DNA of 64,000 nt from Kingdonia uniflora (GCA_014058105.1 JACGCM010001752.1:372001-436000), one strand, 5' to 3'. Positions 9,455 through 20,429 are shown, numbered from the stretch's first letter. Notes: a model not told the origin generated them from the letters alone. Made by a program: numbers and translations.

Positions 9455-9987
9455 AACTTTTTATTTTTATTTTTTTTGGGTGAGAAAATTAAAGGAGGAT
9501 ATAATGCCCACCCACGAGAATGGGACTATCAACCCCAATTCCATTATGATTCTCTAATGTGTGTCTCGACGACTTTAATAAAAGAAAAAAAAAAAAAAAC
9601 AAAAATCAAAAGAGTAGAGGCAACCTCTAATCTCTATCTCTCTTGCATCTCTCTTTCCCTCTCTTCCGCGTCCCCTCAGGCATGATCTCTCTCTCTCTCA
9701 TCAGCGTCTCTTCTCCTTAGAAACTCACTTAACGTTCTCTGATGTTCTTCAAAGATGCCGCTATAGAGAGATGAATAATCATTATTTTTGGCTTTGAAAC
9801 TTATACCCAAATGAATAATTATCCAATTGAAGAATTTGATCGATGCATAGTTTGGAAATTCCGAAATTTCATTATGCGGGTTGCGTAAAACATGAAGTTA
9901 AAAAAAAAAAAAAAAAAACAAATTGGGACCTAATCATAATTCAAAACTTGAGGTTTTGTACCGGACGTCCACAATGACTAATATGAC
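9455..9987. other. PLAC8 upstream region; CT-rich and A-rich tracts, no gene
   Basis: Contains a run of A (about 9585-9600), CT microsatellite sequence (about 9630-9700) and a second A run (9901-9918). After GAGAAAATTA (about 9481) it stops matching the other PLAC8 upstream copies, which suggests an insertion or rearrangement there. TSD of the hAT element is at 9980-9987. Confidence 0.5.
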
Positions 9988-10975
9988 TAGGGCTGTACAA
10001 GAAAACCCGCCAACCCGAGACCCGATCCGGCCCGGCCCAAACTGGCCGGTTCGGTCCGGTTTTGGAAGCAGTCGAGTCGGTTTCAGTTCTTAATTTTAGG
10101 ACCCGGCTGTAGTCGGTTCGGGTTCGGTTCCCAGGTTCGGGTAACCAACCAAACCCGAACCGACTATATAAGTATTAAGTTTATATACTTAAGAGTGAGA
10201 AAGACCTGTCAGACTCTCATCCACAACCTTCACTCTCATCATTACACCAAAGCTTAATAAAGAGTTCATCTCATCATTCACTCTCATCATTACACCAAAC
10301 ATCTCATCATTCACTCTCATCATTAAATGATGCCAAACACCAAACATCATTACACCAAAGCTTGATCGCAGTTATGAAGATCACCACAGATCCGTTCACT
10401 ACCAGAAATCTCTCTGTTATGAAGATCGCAGATATGAAGACCACCAAACACCAACAGTACCAGAAATCTCTCAAAGGGTTTGTACGAGTCCAAACCCTAA
10501 AAATTCCTCCCTCAATCTCTCAAAACCTTCCTCTCAAATCCAAAAACTGTGATATTTTTGGCGGATTTGGTTGTAATATTTGATGGTGTGATTTGGGGAT
10601 TTCTGTTAGGGTTTAAAGCTTGGTTTGGGGATTTGATGGGAGATTTATGTTAGGGATTTGATAGTGTGATTTGATTTGGGGATGCAATATTTGAAGCTTA
10701 TGTTAGGGTTTAAAGCTTGGTTTTAGGTTTTAATGGTTGTTTGTAGTTTCTTTTGTATCGATTGCTCTGTAATTTTGTTTTGGATTGGAGTTTTTTTTTA
10801 ACTGTGATTGAAGTATTGGTGAAGAAACCAAACCCGAGCTACAAAACCGGCCCGACCCGACTATACCGATTTGGTTTCGGTTCGGGTCCGGGTTTGTAAA
10901 GTGGGAACCCGAGTTCTCCGGGTCAGATCCGTGTTGGCCTTAAACCCGGGCCGACCCGACCCGTATACAGCCCTA
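9988..10975. mobile_element. Non-autonomous hAT-type DNA transposon, 988 bp
   Basis: Terminal inverted repeats TAGGGCTGTA (9988-9997) and TACAGCCCTA (10966-10975) are flanked by a perfect 8-bp target duplication AATATGAC (9980-9987 and 10976-10983), the hAT signature. Both ends carry GC-rich subterminal repeats of the GACCCG/CCCGAACC type, as known for plant hAT non-autonomous families. The middle contains repeated TCACTCTCATCATTACACC segments. No transposase frame is present. Confidence 0.92.
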
Positions 10976-11244
10976 AATATGACTATATTTTTAGTTCATT
11001 TATCATCACAATATCATGTTTACTTGTAGTCAATATACCCTAAACCGAATTCTTGGATTTTGAACTTGGAAACCCAACAACTCCATATAATAATTTGCGA
11101 TTTGGAGCTCTTATTTGGATTTGAGTGATTTGTGTATTTTCTTCTTATCTCATATTAGATGCACCAATTAATTACAAATCAACTCTAAAAAAGATGAGAA
11201 TGGCATAAAACATTGCTTGAAAAACAATGATTCATTACGATAGT

Positions 11245-11640
11245 AGTTAACATAAGTATTAATTTACGGTAGTTATTGGTATCTTAAGTTCTAACTTGAG
11301 GGGATCTAAAGTACTAATGAACGGTACCTATTGGATACCTTAAGTGGCAATTTGAGGGGACCTAAAGTATCAACTAGTGGTAACTTGAGGGGAACAAAGT
11401 ACCAACTTACGATAGTTTTTGGTATTTTAAGTTGTAACTTGAGGGGGGCATAAAGTACCAATTTACGGTACCTCTTGGTACCTTAAGTGACAACTTTTGG
11501 GGGAGACCTTAAGTACCAACGTACGGTAGCTTTTGATACCTTAAGTTGAAACTTAAGGGGATCATAAAGTACCAATTTACGGTACTTTTTGGTATCTTAA
11601 GTAAAAACTTAGGGGGAGACGTAAAGTACTAACTTACGGT
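11245..11640. repeat. Minisatellite, period about 60 bp, six to seven degenerate units
   Basis: The unit is roughly AAAGTACCAATTTACGGTAC, CTTTTGGTATCTTAAGT, then a TAACTTGAGGGGA-like segment, repeated from 11245 to 11640. Units vary by substitutions and a few indels. The array runs straight into the duplicated PLAC8 first-exon fragment at 11641. Confidence 0.8.
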
Positions 11641-11727
11641 AGTGAAATATGGTGGTGGATATGGTGTTGTTCCTGTGGGTAGACTTGGTGCGACCTTCTC
11701 GTAATCACTTGCCATGGTTTGATGCAT
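11641..11727 (-). pseudogene. Duplicated 5' part of PLAC8 exon 1
   Basis: Minus strand starts [11 protein letters not shown] and continues to PYPPPYF, nearly identical to the start of the intact gene (9248-9165). It is then cut by the minisatellite. The upstream 11728-11860 matches the intact gene's leader with only one copy of the 61-bp unit. It is the leftover of a separate tandem copy. Confidence 0.85.
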
Positions 11728-11860
11728 GTTTTCAGAAAGAAACAAGGGAAGAATAGAAAGAAATGGGTTTGTGATCCTAAATAAGAAGGGAGTGGATGAG
11801 GGACTGAAGTCAAGATTGGTAGCCTGACATCATATTTTGTGGTGAGAAAATTATATTGTT

Positions 11861-13104
11861 TTGTTGATTAATAATTTATTGCCCCTTTTTTTCCATATTT
11901 TTGCAATGTTTGGTCACTTAAGTGATCATGAGAGCCAACCAAAGTCCAAAGTCCAATCCATTGATGGGATCACGGTCATTCCATTCACTTGTATATGCTG
12001 AAGGGCAATTTATATGCTCACGCGGTTACAACCCCACTAGAGCTCGTTATTATTATTTTTTATTTCTAGGTTACCAGGGGTTTAGGGGAATAAACCAAAG
12101 AATAAGGTTACATCCTAAAGTACTTCTTCCCTCTAGCATCTTCCAGGTTTTGCTTATCCAACAAAATAACTATTTCACTTAACAGTTTAGGCACATGATG
12201 TAATGGCCTAGTTTCATAGCTTGAAATAGCTCAAAATTAGATCTTACACCAAATGTACCTGTGACAAAAATTAGTGGAATACAAGAAATGACACATGTGA
12301 TTTAGCGTGGAAAACCTTTGAATAAGTGAATTACCACGACTTCGAGTTGATGATTTAGTAACTGTAACTTTTATGTCTTGAGGTTGATATTTTATCACAA
12401 ATGATATCTTGAACTAGAAATGCTTGATCTTGCAATAAGAATTCTTGTGGTGTTTAGAATCTAGAAATTCTTGTGTTAGAATCTAGAAAATTTGGTCATT
12501 ATCTCCTCTGAAACTTTTTATATATATAGACCTTACCTGCAGTTCGTTATCGTGTACTAGAACATTCTCCTGATAATGAGGTAAGTGGCAGTTGAATGCA
12601 TAACTGTTAGTTCATGGGAGACAGGTGTCTTTGACTTGTTCATATTTTGTTGTAGTGCTTGATCCACGTTTTTTTATCAGTTTGTGATCTAGGTGTCAAT
12701 ATTGATTGTACATATCACGTGTATAATGCGCGAGTATGATATTAAGGTAGTTCGAGTTTGGACTAGGTCGAGGGATAGGTCCCTATACATAAGTTTATGC
12801 TTTAGTCATACTATAAAATATAATAATTTGAACAATTAATCCCCATACTGTCATTTATTGCTATATTTATATTTTAACTCATAGCAATCATGCACTTGAA
12901 TTGCGCTAATTATGAATTTTGGAGGCTTCCTAGCTAATGTGGACATGTGCAAATCTTAGAGAGGGCTAATTTTTTATCTGACCGTCAATCTGGCATCTTT
13001 GTAGGAGACGATGAAGATAGTTGGAATTGTTATTTGCCAAAAAAATTTCCTTCCCACTATTCTAGTTATTTTTTAATTCCTTTCCAGTGTTTAGATCTAC
13101 TATA
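11861..13104. other. Intergenic sequence duplicated at 31342-31760, with an unidentified insertion (about 12200-12960)
   Basis: 11861-12200 and 12990-13110 resemble 31342-31620 and 31640-31710 respectively (GAGAGCCAA, GGGATCACGGTCATTC, GATCTACTATAGAAAAAG). The intervening piece is absent there. It has a TATATATATAGACC box near 12520 and a short duplication TTCTTGTG, TTAGAATCTAGAAA (about 12441-12490). It could be a solo LTR, but I found no partner or terminal repeats. Confidence 0.45.
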
Positions 13105-13387
13105 GAAAAAGTTGAAACATTCCTGCTATGTTTTACTTTCAAGTGTTGGTTTACAATACCAACGACTTCAAACATTCAAAACGGATATTAGTAGGTTCTC
13201 AACAGTGCATCATTCATATATAGCCAAAGTTTTTACACAGCAGCAGATAAAATACATAAACATTTGAAGTTTGCAAGATATATATTGATACAGTATATCA
13301 ATAAATTCCTGAAACCAGTTGATGAAGGCAATATGTACTAAAAATTGTATTGCAATTAAGTAGTAAATCCCTTATTGACAAGCATCT

Positions 13388-13455
13388 CTATCGTGTCATA
13401 CCGTCATGAACGATTGGAGTTATGAGCACTCCGCGACTTGTTTTCTCCATATTGC
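13388..13455 (-). pseudogene. PLAC8 paralog, 3' part of last exon, left of Copia-2
   Basis: Minus strand encodes NMEKTSRGVLITPIVHDGMTR then TAG. The preceding codons (GWQG) are at 18155-18165, on the far side of Copia-2. The exon has therefore been split by the insertion. 3' flank continues to about 13105 and matches the flanks in the tandem units at 5065 and 5930. Confidence 0.85.
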
Positions 13456-13704
13456 TGTTAGAATGTGTGAAACACATGGGTAAATGTGTAACACATGAAG
13501 CAATAAAGTCAAGCTACCAAAACCATAGTAGTCATAGTAGGTAGCATAGTAAGGTAGTGTTTGTATTTCGGCTTTACAAGCCAAGTTGGATTTGTGCTCT
13601 GATGCGTATATAAAGGCTTGCTATATGTTGTAATCAAATAATCTCATTTCCAATTTGATCAATAAACATTTCTTCTTTAAGAGTTTAGTCATCTATTTTC
13701 AACA
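13456..13704 (+). repeat. Copia-2 5' LTR (249 bp)
   Basis: TG at 13456, CA at 13703-13704. It has a TATA box (TATATAAA, 13617-13624), conserved in the 3' LTR near 18055-18063. Confidence 0.92.
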
Positions 13705-13706
13705 TT

Positions 13707-13718
13707 TGGTATCAGAGC
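13707..13718 (+). other. Copia-2 primer binding site
   Basis: TGGTATCAGAGC, an exact match to the usual plant tRNA-iMet primer site, two bases inside the 5' LTR. Confidence 0.95.
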
Positions 13719-13859
13719 GAGCATGGTCTCTGACTCGACAGCTCTAAGGCGACGACGTAAAGAAAAACCAAAGCTTTTCTAAAATTCCATCGAGATATCA
13801 TTCATTCGGTCGAGGTTATTAATTTTGTCTATTTTTTGCCAAAATAACATAGAATTATG

Positions 13860-14760
13860 TTCAAGCAGCGATTCCAAAATTTGATGGTCACTACAACCAT
13901 TGGAGTTTAATTATGGAGAACTTTTTAAGGTCCAAGAAGTATTGGCACCTCGCTGAAGTTGGTGTTTCTAACCATTCGGAAGAAATGACGATTGTTTAAA
14001 TATCCAAGATTGAGGAATTACGATTAAAAGGTTTGAAAGTCAAAATTTATTTATTTCAAGCTACTGATCGTAATATTTTGGAGATGAACCAATGCAAGGA
14101 GACATCCAAAGATATTTGGGATGCAATGAAGAAAAAAATATCATAGAACCGCTAAAGTGAAGTGGGCAGACACTTTATGTAGATTTTGAGACTCTTCATA
14201 TGCAACCGACAGAGTCTATTTTGGAGTCTTTCTCCAGAATCATGGCTATTTCCAACAAGATGAGAACAAATGGAGAAAAGATGGAGGACATTACGATAAT
14301 CAAGAAGATTCTTCAGTTAATGACGCCAAAATGCAATTACGTAGTATTGTTCGATCGAGAAGTCAAAAAATCTTGATTAACTCTCGATGGATGAACTAAT
14401 GAGGTCATTGATGGTTCACGAGCAATGAATCAGCAAACATGCAGCAGTGAAGGAAATACTACAATATTAGCTTTCAATCAGCAATCAGTTAACAAAGGGA
14501 AAAGAAACAAGTCCAGAAAGAGGTAACTGCAATAACCGTTTCTCAACAGAAGATATAGAGGAAGCGACAATCAACATAGTGAAAGCCAAAAGTCAAAATT
14601 GTTTGATAAGTGAAATATCAAATGTTAAAGTATAATAAGCATGGTCACTTTCGTTCTAAATGTCGTTCTCATTTTTATAAGGAAAGAGGCAAAAAATTTA
14701 ATTTTTTGGAAGAAAAAAAAAGGATGAAGTTTCACTTCTTTTGGTTTACGAAACAAAAGA
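13860..14760 (+). pseudogene. Copia-2 gag, broken
   Basis: The translation begins near AIPKFDGHYNHWS (about 13868), the usual Gag start of this copia group. It continues in pieces (LEMNQCKETSKDIWDAMK) to a knuckle remnant KYNKHGHFRSKC near 14630-14665 that has lost its first cysteine pair. There are several stops and frameshifts. Confidence 0.8.
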
Positions 14761-14789
14761 AGAATCTCGAACCAATTTTTTTTTCCGTC

Positions 14790-16030
14790 AAAACTTATAG
14801 TTCTTAGACAAAGGAACAAGTAACCATATGTGCGGTGAAAAATCTATATTTCACAAAATTGATGATTCTTTCCATACCTCGGTAAAATTCGGAGATAGAT
14901 CTACAATTGTTTTCTTGGGGAAAGGCGATACCAAAATTCAGGCTAGAGATAACACTCATCAAACCATCTCAAGTATTTTTTATGTCCCGAACTTGAAAAG
15001 TAATTTGCTCAGTGTGGGGAAACTTCAAGATAAGGGTTATGCGATCATTATCAAGAATGGAGTCTATCGAATTGAAGATCTAAAGAGAGGATTGCTAATT
15101 GTACATGTACATATGACTCCAAATCATATGTTTCCGCTAAGCATCACACATGACGTTTTTCCTTATTTTTCAAGTATGGTGAAAGATCGAGGCTGGATAT
15201 GACATCTTCATCAGAAGAATATGATGATGGTAATCCCTCAGATTGATCGATATACGCAAGTATGTGAAGGTTGTGTTGTTAGCAAACAGCACTGGGATTC
15301 ATTTCCAAAGGGGAAAGCATGGAGAGCCAAATCGATACTAGAGATGGTCCATACCAATATATGTGGGCCGATGATTCAAGATTCAATAGAAATAAGAGAT
15401 ATTTTATTACCTTTATTGATGATTACAGCCGAAAAACATGGGTCTATTTTTTATAGGAAAAATTTGAAGTTTTTTCTGTTTTAAAGTGATTCAAGGCCCT
15501 TGTAGAGAAGGAAGTAGGAAGATCTATTAAGATTCTTTGCTCAGATCGTAGCTAAGAGCACATTTCTCATGAATTCACAATTTTTTGTGAGAAATTTGGA
15601 ATTAAACAAACAATTTATGACATCATACACGCCACAATAAAACGACGTAGCTGAGAAAAAGAACCGCACTATTATGAATATGGTGCGAAAAATGTTTCAA
15701 ACATCAAATCTTCCTAAGAAATTTTGGCTATAAATAGTCTTGTAGAGCATCTACATCCTCACCAAGAGTCGTACCAAAGTTGTGAGGAACATGATACCAG
15801 AGGAGGCATGGAGCGGCAGAAAACCAAAAATCAGGCACTTGCGAATCTTTAGGTGTATAACATATGCCTATATTCCAAAAGAACAAAGAACAAAGCTCGA
15901 AGATAAATGTCAAAAATATGTTTTTCTCGGTTATAATGATAGTTTAAAAGCTTATAAACTCTATTATCCCACAACTAAGAAAATCATCATTAGTCGAGAT
16001 GTGATTTTTGACGAAGAAAATACATAGAAA
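14790..16030 (+). pseudogene. Copia-2 protease and integrase, broken
   Basis: Protease active site is LDKGTSNHMCG (about 14799-14835), where the usual D-T-G has T changed to K. The open piece 14828-15202 follows with NLLSVGKLQDKGY. The integrase zinc region is reduced to CEGCVVSKQH (about 15267). The catalytic core is present in pieces (VHTNICGP, then SDR, then the glutamate region). The C-terminal KYVFLGYNDS part lies in the 15782-16027 frame. Not functional. Confidence 0.85.
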
Positions 16031-16289
16031 TGAAATGTTAAGGATGTGGGAAAGCCAGTACCAGTGATCTTTGATAATGAAGAAAGTCATCCGCCAGCTT
16101 CGGATGGTGAAGCGCAATCACCATTCACGCCTGCACAGAGTTCAACCAGCCATCCTTCAATAATGGTACGATCATTATCTGCACCATCTTTCTCAAGGCT
16201 TCAAAGAACTCACATGTAACTAGCGAATTTGAAGATTATGATTTAAGTAGAGTCGATCAGTCAAGTGATCCAACTATATACTTCACTTT

Positions 16290-17850
16290 ATTTGATGGAA
16301 GTGACCCAATTGCTTTCAAGGATGTTGTTGAAGAGCCAAAGTGGTAGGTAGGAGGCCATGAATGACAAGATCAAAGCTATCGTGAAGAGCAATACATGGG
16401 AGTTAACTAATTTCCCAGATGGATAGAAGTCGATCGGTATGAAGTAGGTATACAAGATGAAGTTGAATGCTGAAAGAAAAGTTGACAAATACAAGGCAAG
16501 GTTGGTGGTTAAGGGTTATAAGCAGCAACAAGGCACCAACTAGGAGGAGGTGTTTACTTCAGTCACACGACAAAACACTATCAGGATGATAGTTATAATA
16601 GCAGCACAAAACCCGTGCCCTATTTTTCAGCAGGACATGAAGTCAACATTTTTATACAGAGATCTGCAAGAAACTATGTACGTCGATCAACCACCTGGTT
16701 ATGTGCAAAAAGGTGGAGAGAAGGAGGTGTATCGATTGGGGAAGGCTTTATATGGGCTAAAAAAAGGCACCGGGAGCTTGGTAAAGTCGTATAGAGGAGT
16801 ACTTCGTAAAATTGGGGTTCCATAAGTGTCCATATGAGCACACACTTTTCATGAAAGCCGAAGCCGATAGAAATTTATGGTAGTGTGCTTATATGTGGAT
16901 GACTTGATATACATTGGCAACGATCGTACGATATTCAAGGACTTCAAACGATCAATGACGGCAAAGTATGAGATATCAAATCTCGGATCGATGCATTACT
17001 TTCTGGGCATTGAGGTAGTTCAGTCTGATGTAGGTATTTTCATATCATAGAAGGAGATTCCAGATGATGGATTGCAATCCGGTACGCATGCCAATTGAAT
17101 ATGGATTGAAGTTAATGAAGGATCCCGAAGGAAAGAAGGTTGACAACACGTGGCCAAATATTGTATAAGCAGCTCTTGGGATGTCTTATGTACTTAACTG
17201 CGACGAGGCCAAATATTCAGTACGTTGTCAGCCTTATAAGTTGACACATGGAAAATCTAACAGAGTTGTATCTAAATATTGCAAAGAGGATTATGCGATA
17301 CTTGAAAGGTACGACTGGGTTGAGAATATTTTACAAGAAAGGAGAGGCAACTGATTTAATCGGATAACGATTATGGTAGAGATCCCAATGACAGGAAGAG
17401 CAACTCTGGGTATGCTTTTATGTTAGGATCAGGAGTGATTTTGTAGTTGTCAAAGAAATAAATAATTATTTCTTTATCTACCAAGGAAGTAGAGTATATC
17501 GCTACTACGTCATGTGCATGTCAAGCAATATGGTTAAGAAAAATGTTAGGTAAAGTAGGGTTTCATCAAAATGGAGAAACTTTATTTATTACGACAATAG
17601 TTCGATTATCAAATTGTTGAAGAATCTAGTTCAACACAAAAGAACGAAGCACATTGATGTGCGTTACCATTTCTTGCAAAATCTTGTGAAAGATGGGACG
17701 ACTATTGATCTTATCTACTACAGGAGTAAAGATCAAGTTACAGACATTTTCACCAAAGCCCTCAAGTTAGACGTGCTTGAGAAACTTCAAAAGCTACTCG
17801 GGGTTTGTTCGGTTGAGGGAGGGGGTTGCAAACAAAATTCTGTATAATAG
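16290..17850 (+). pseudogene. Copia-2 reverse transcriptase and RNase H, broken
   Basis: RT pieces: KARLVVKGYKQQQGTN, QQDMKSTFL (the catalytic aspartate region), PPGYVQKGG, LGKALYGLKK (16550-16825), and YVDDLIYIGN near 16890. The RNase H end is at 17614-17847 with HIDVRYHFL and DIFTKAL, then a stop shortly before the polypurine tract. Stops and frameshifts occur throughout. Confidence 0.9.
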
Positions 17851-17905
17851 AAGGTTGTATGTTTACTTCCTAAACTAGTGTTAGCACATCTAGTTTAAGG
17901 GAGGG

Positions 17906-18154
17906 TGTTAGAATGTGTGAAACACATGGGTAAATGTGTAACACATGAATCAATAAAGTCAAGCTACAAAAACCACAGTAGTCATATTAGGTAACATAGT
18001 GAGGCAGTGTTTGTATTTCGGCTTTACAAGCCAAGTTGAATTTGTGCTTTAATACATATATAAAGGCTTTATATATGTTGTAATCAAATAATCTCATTCC
18101 AAGTTTGATCAATAAATATTTCTTCTTTAAGAGTTTAAAACTCTGTTTTCGGTA
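17906..18154 (+). repeat. Copia-2 3' LTR (249 bp)
   Basis: Pairs with 13456-13704 over its full length, with about 25 differences by eye. The last bases are altered. The host exon resumes at 18155. Confidence 0.9.
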
Positions 18155-18983
18155 TCCCTGCCATCCTACATACATCAAAACTTTAAATCCCCATCATGCA
18201 TACATATATCCGTCCTAACAACTTTTTTCACCGATAAAATGGTGTTAATTATATATGGCCCTATAGGGTACCAAAATCCATTTCAACTCAGGTGGATTTG
18301 AGGCGCAAAAGCATAGTTCAACGCTAATGAAATGTTGTTTGACTTACAAAGACAATTAAAAAAATTTCTACTGCCTTTCAGTGTAGTTTTTATTGGCATG
18401 CTTTTGAAAAAACTTGAGTAAATTAAAATAAGATTTAGCCGCATATAAACAAGCATAATATTAAGTATAAACATGCCCAATTCCATGCCAAACCCACGGT
18501 TTTTCAGTTCTCTATACTCTTGGCATAACGTACAAGGCTCGCAAAAAGAATAAATACAAATATCTCCCCAGTAGCTCCCATTTATGTTATAAGTGGATCT
18601 CAAATTTGCCCTAAAAATGCATGAGCAGATGCAAGGATAGTCGAACATAATGAACATAATGATACAAAATGTGTAAAATGATGCACCTCCTACGCATGTT
18701 GAAAAACAATACACCATATTTACCCGTAAATTCATCTTATAGTCATAAGCTTATGTTATTAAGGCCGCTTCAACAATTCAAAAATAGTCACAATTAGAAC
18801 AGCCGTAAGGAGGATCCGTTCCAATCAATGGCAAACAGAATACTGGATTGGAAGAAAAAAAAACTAAACCCATTGATGGGTGATAGATTTCGTAATATTA
18901 TGAGTCACTTGCAGGTCGACCTTGATTTTCGATCTCGGCTATCCAGCCAAAAGTAATACATGGGCACCAAAATGTCATGCAGC
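18155..18983 (-). pseudogene. PLAC8 paralog, exons 4 (start), 3 and 2, with ruined splice sites
   Basis: 18165-18155 is the start of exon 4 (GWQG after a TAG acceptor). Exon 3 (18477 to about 18690) reads CVGGASFYTF to GFGMELG. It has [15 protein letters not shown] but has lost cysteines: CPC is YPC, and NCGDC is YWGDI. Exon 2 (18983-18913) encodes [17 protein letters not shown]. Compared with the intact gene, both donors are GC instead of GT, the exon 3 acceptor is AA, and the exon 2 acceptor is GG. With Copia-2 in exon 4 and a 2-base deletion in the exon 1 relics (27025, 29767), this copy is dead. Confidence 0.9.
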
Positions 18984-19062
18984 CCACACAAGGAACACCC
19001 CAATGAATGAATATATGACAAATATTTGTATCCCAGCATGTATAACTACAACCAACTACATG

Positions 19063-19285
19063 TTGGCCCAGTGGCAAAGATAAGGTAAAATATATCTGGG
19101 GGTGTAGGGTTCGATTCTAACCGCTGGTGAACTTCGAGGTTGGTACTAAGTCTCGCTGGCCTTGTACCGACGTACCCAGGTTCGTGTGTTTTGTGGGCAG
19201 GTTTTACGACCCTAAAGAATCTAGTTGGGAATTGATGATCTAGCCAGTGGCCCTGGATACCTCTTGTTAAAATAAATGGATACTT
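19063..19285 (+). mobile_element. tRNA-derived SINE, full length
   Basis: Box A TTGGCCCAGTGGCAAAG at 19063, box B GGTTCGATTCT near 19110. The body matches the SINE at 6756-6973 on the opposite strand, and the tail is TTAAAATAAA. It sits just upstream of exon 2 of the dead PLAC8 paralog. Confidence 0.87.
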
Positions 19286-19296
19286 CTAGTAAAAAT

Positions 19297-19420
19297 AAAA
19301 CCTAGGTTCGTATGCTTTGTGGGCAGGCTTCACGACCCTAGAGGATCTAGTTGGGAATTATCAGCCTTGCCAGTGGCCCCGGATACCTCTAGTTAAAATA
19401 TATGGATTCCTCTAGTTAAA
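19297..19420 (+). mobile_element. SINE, 5'-truncated second copy in tandem
   Basis: Repeats the 3' half of the preceding SINE (AGGTTCGTATGCTTTGTGGG to CTAGTTAAAATA), with no box A or B. The head-to-tail position next to 19063-19285 suggests duplication or insertion into the tail of the first copy. Confidence 0.8.
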
Positions 19421-19424
19421 ATAA

Positions 19425-19498
19425 AAAAAAGTATATATATACAAATAAATATGTATATATACAAATAAATATGTATATATATATATATATATATATTG
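19425..19498. repeat. TA-rich microsatellite at left edge of the pararetrovirus
   Basis: ATGTATATATACAAATAA units followed by an uninterrupted TA run to about 19497. A TA run also borders the other edge (26997-27010). Confidence 0.9.
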
Positions 19499-19526
19499 CT
19501 GGCTCTGACACCAATGAAAAGTTATG

Positions 19527-19596
19527 ATTGAAGTCCAAGAACAGAAGATCAAAGCCACAACGAAAGGGAAAGCTACGGAACCTTAGCACTCGATAC
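19527..19596 (+). repeat. About 70-bp inverted segment within the pararetrovirus
   Basis: Reverse complement of about 21597-21668 (CCAAGAACA, AAAGCCACAA, GAAAGGGAAAGCTAC). In the other copy the same segment is in viral orientation at the equivalent position, followed in both by TAGC-TCC-TAGT. Confidence 0.8.
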
Positions 19597-19599
19597 TAG

Positions 19600-20424
19600 C
19601 GTCCCAGTAGTTTTCCATAGTGGCGTCTGCAGATTTAAAGGATGCCATATCTTCATCCTCATAAGGGTCTTGACCCTCTCCTGCTAGACAGTATTGATGG
19701 TCTTGGCTTCCACTACCTTCTTGAATGTTGGATGCATGTGGTGAGGCCTATGTGGTGGCTTCCACATATTGTTCTTTCAAAGTCTGCATAACTTTGACTT
19801 GTTGTTCTTCGGATGATAAATTAGGGTACCGGTCGTGAATGGAAGCCATTAGCAATTGGAAGACATTTGTCGAGGAGACTAATGTTTTTACTACTTTTTG
19901 TTTGTCTGTCTTAAAAGACAAAGCACATACTCTTCGGTTGTTTTATTGATTATTTCAGCAACTCTCTCAGTTTCAAACCCCTCCCACCATCTGTAGAAGA
20001 AGGTTCTCTTTAGAATGGGTAGTTTCAGGTCATTAATGCAAAGTTCAAGATCCCATTTCGAAATCCATGTGATCTGAAATTCTGTAAAATACCATAGGGT
20101 ATTTCTTCCGATAGGTGGATTCTGTACAATTTTTTCATTAAGCTTCAGGTGAAAATCGTACCATATGGTAAATGGCTCTTGAAGGGACTTTGATAAAATA
20201 TCAAAGTCAGGTCCCATTTTTTCCCACCAATTAAGAAACCAAGTGGGGAAACCTAATCGTTTGATGATGTCTGAATTAATGCAGAAAAGCCAAGTATGTT
20301 TTCTGATGGGATTCTGATAATAAAAAGTATAGTGCCATGCTTGGATATAATCCAAATAATTATATTGTTGGCCATTAAGTTTTAAGCTTAATAAACAAAT
20401 GAAAAGTAAGATCGATATAAACAA
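19600..20424 (-). pseudogene. Pararetrovirus C-terminal region, copy A
   Basis: Contains the tryptophan-rich segment (FPTWFLNWWEKMGPD, WISKWDLEL, FFYRWWEGFE) and then the YPNLSSEEQQ segment. It is homologous to 21740-22446. The best open piece is 177 codons (19891-20424). Its first about 16 codons (MFISILLFICLLSL) come from a junction with the non-coding region rather than from the virus, because copy A is broken where copy B continues into the upstream frame. Function of this viral region is unknown to me. Confidence 0.7.
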
Positions 20425-20429
20425 TGAAA

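Larger units (their letters stand above)
13456..18154 (+). mobile_element. Copia-2: decayed Ty1/copia retrotransposon with both LTRs
   Basis: 5' LTR 13456-13704 and 3' LTR 17906-18154, both 249 bp, both starting TGTTAGAATGTGTG, roughly 90% alike by eye. A primer site TGGTATCAGAGC is at 13707-13718, and a polypurine tract (TTTAAGGGAGGG) at 17894-17905. The gag, protease, integrase, RT and RNase H regions follow in copia order with many stops. It is inserted within the last exon of the PLAC8 paralog. The 3' LTR end has changed (CGGTA instead of CAACA) and no clean 5-bp target duplication remains. Confidence 0.95.

Noticed and set aside
9476..9685. 69-codon plus-strand frame ending in the CT-rich tract
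   Set aside because: Low-complexity lysine and serine stretches from A-run and CT repeat; opposite to and upstream of the PLAC8 gene.
10362..10583. 73-codon frame inside the hAT element as transposase or captured gene
   Set aside because: Too short, made partly from the internal repeats, no hAT dimerisation or zinc-finger motif.
19502..19513. LTR-element primer site suggesting another copia LTR next to the TA run
   Set aside because: No LTR precedes it on the minus strand side. Pararetroviruses use the same tRNA, and the position at the edge of viral DNA fits that better.
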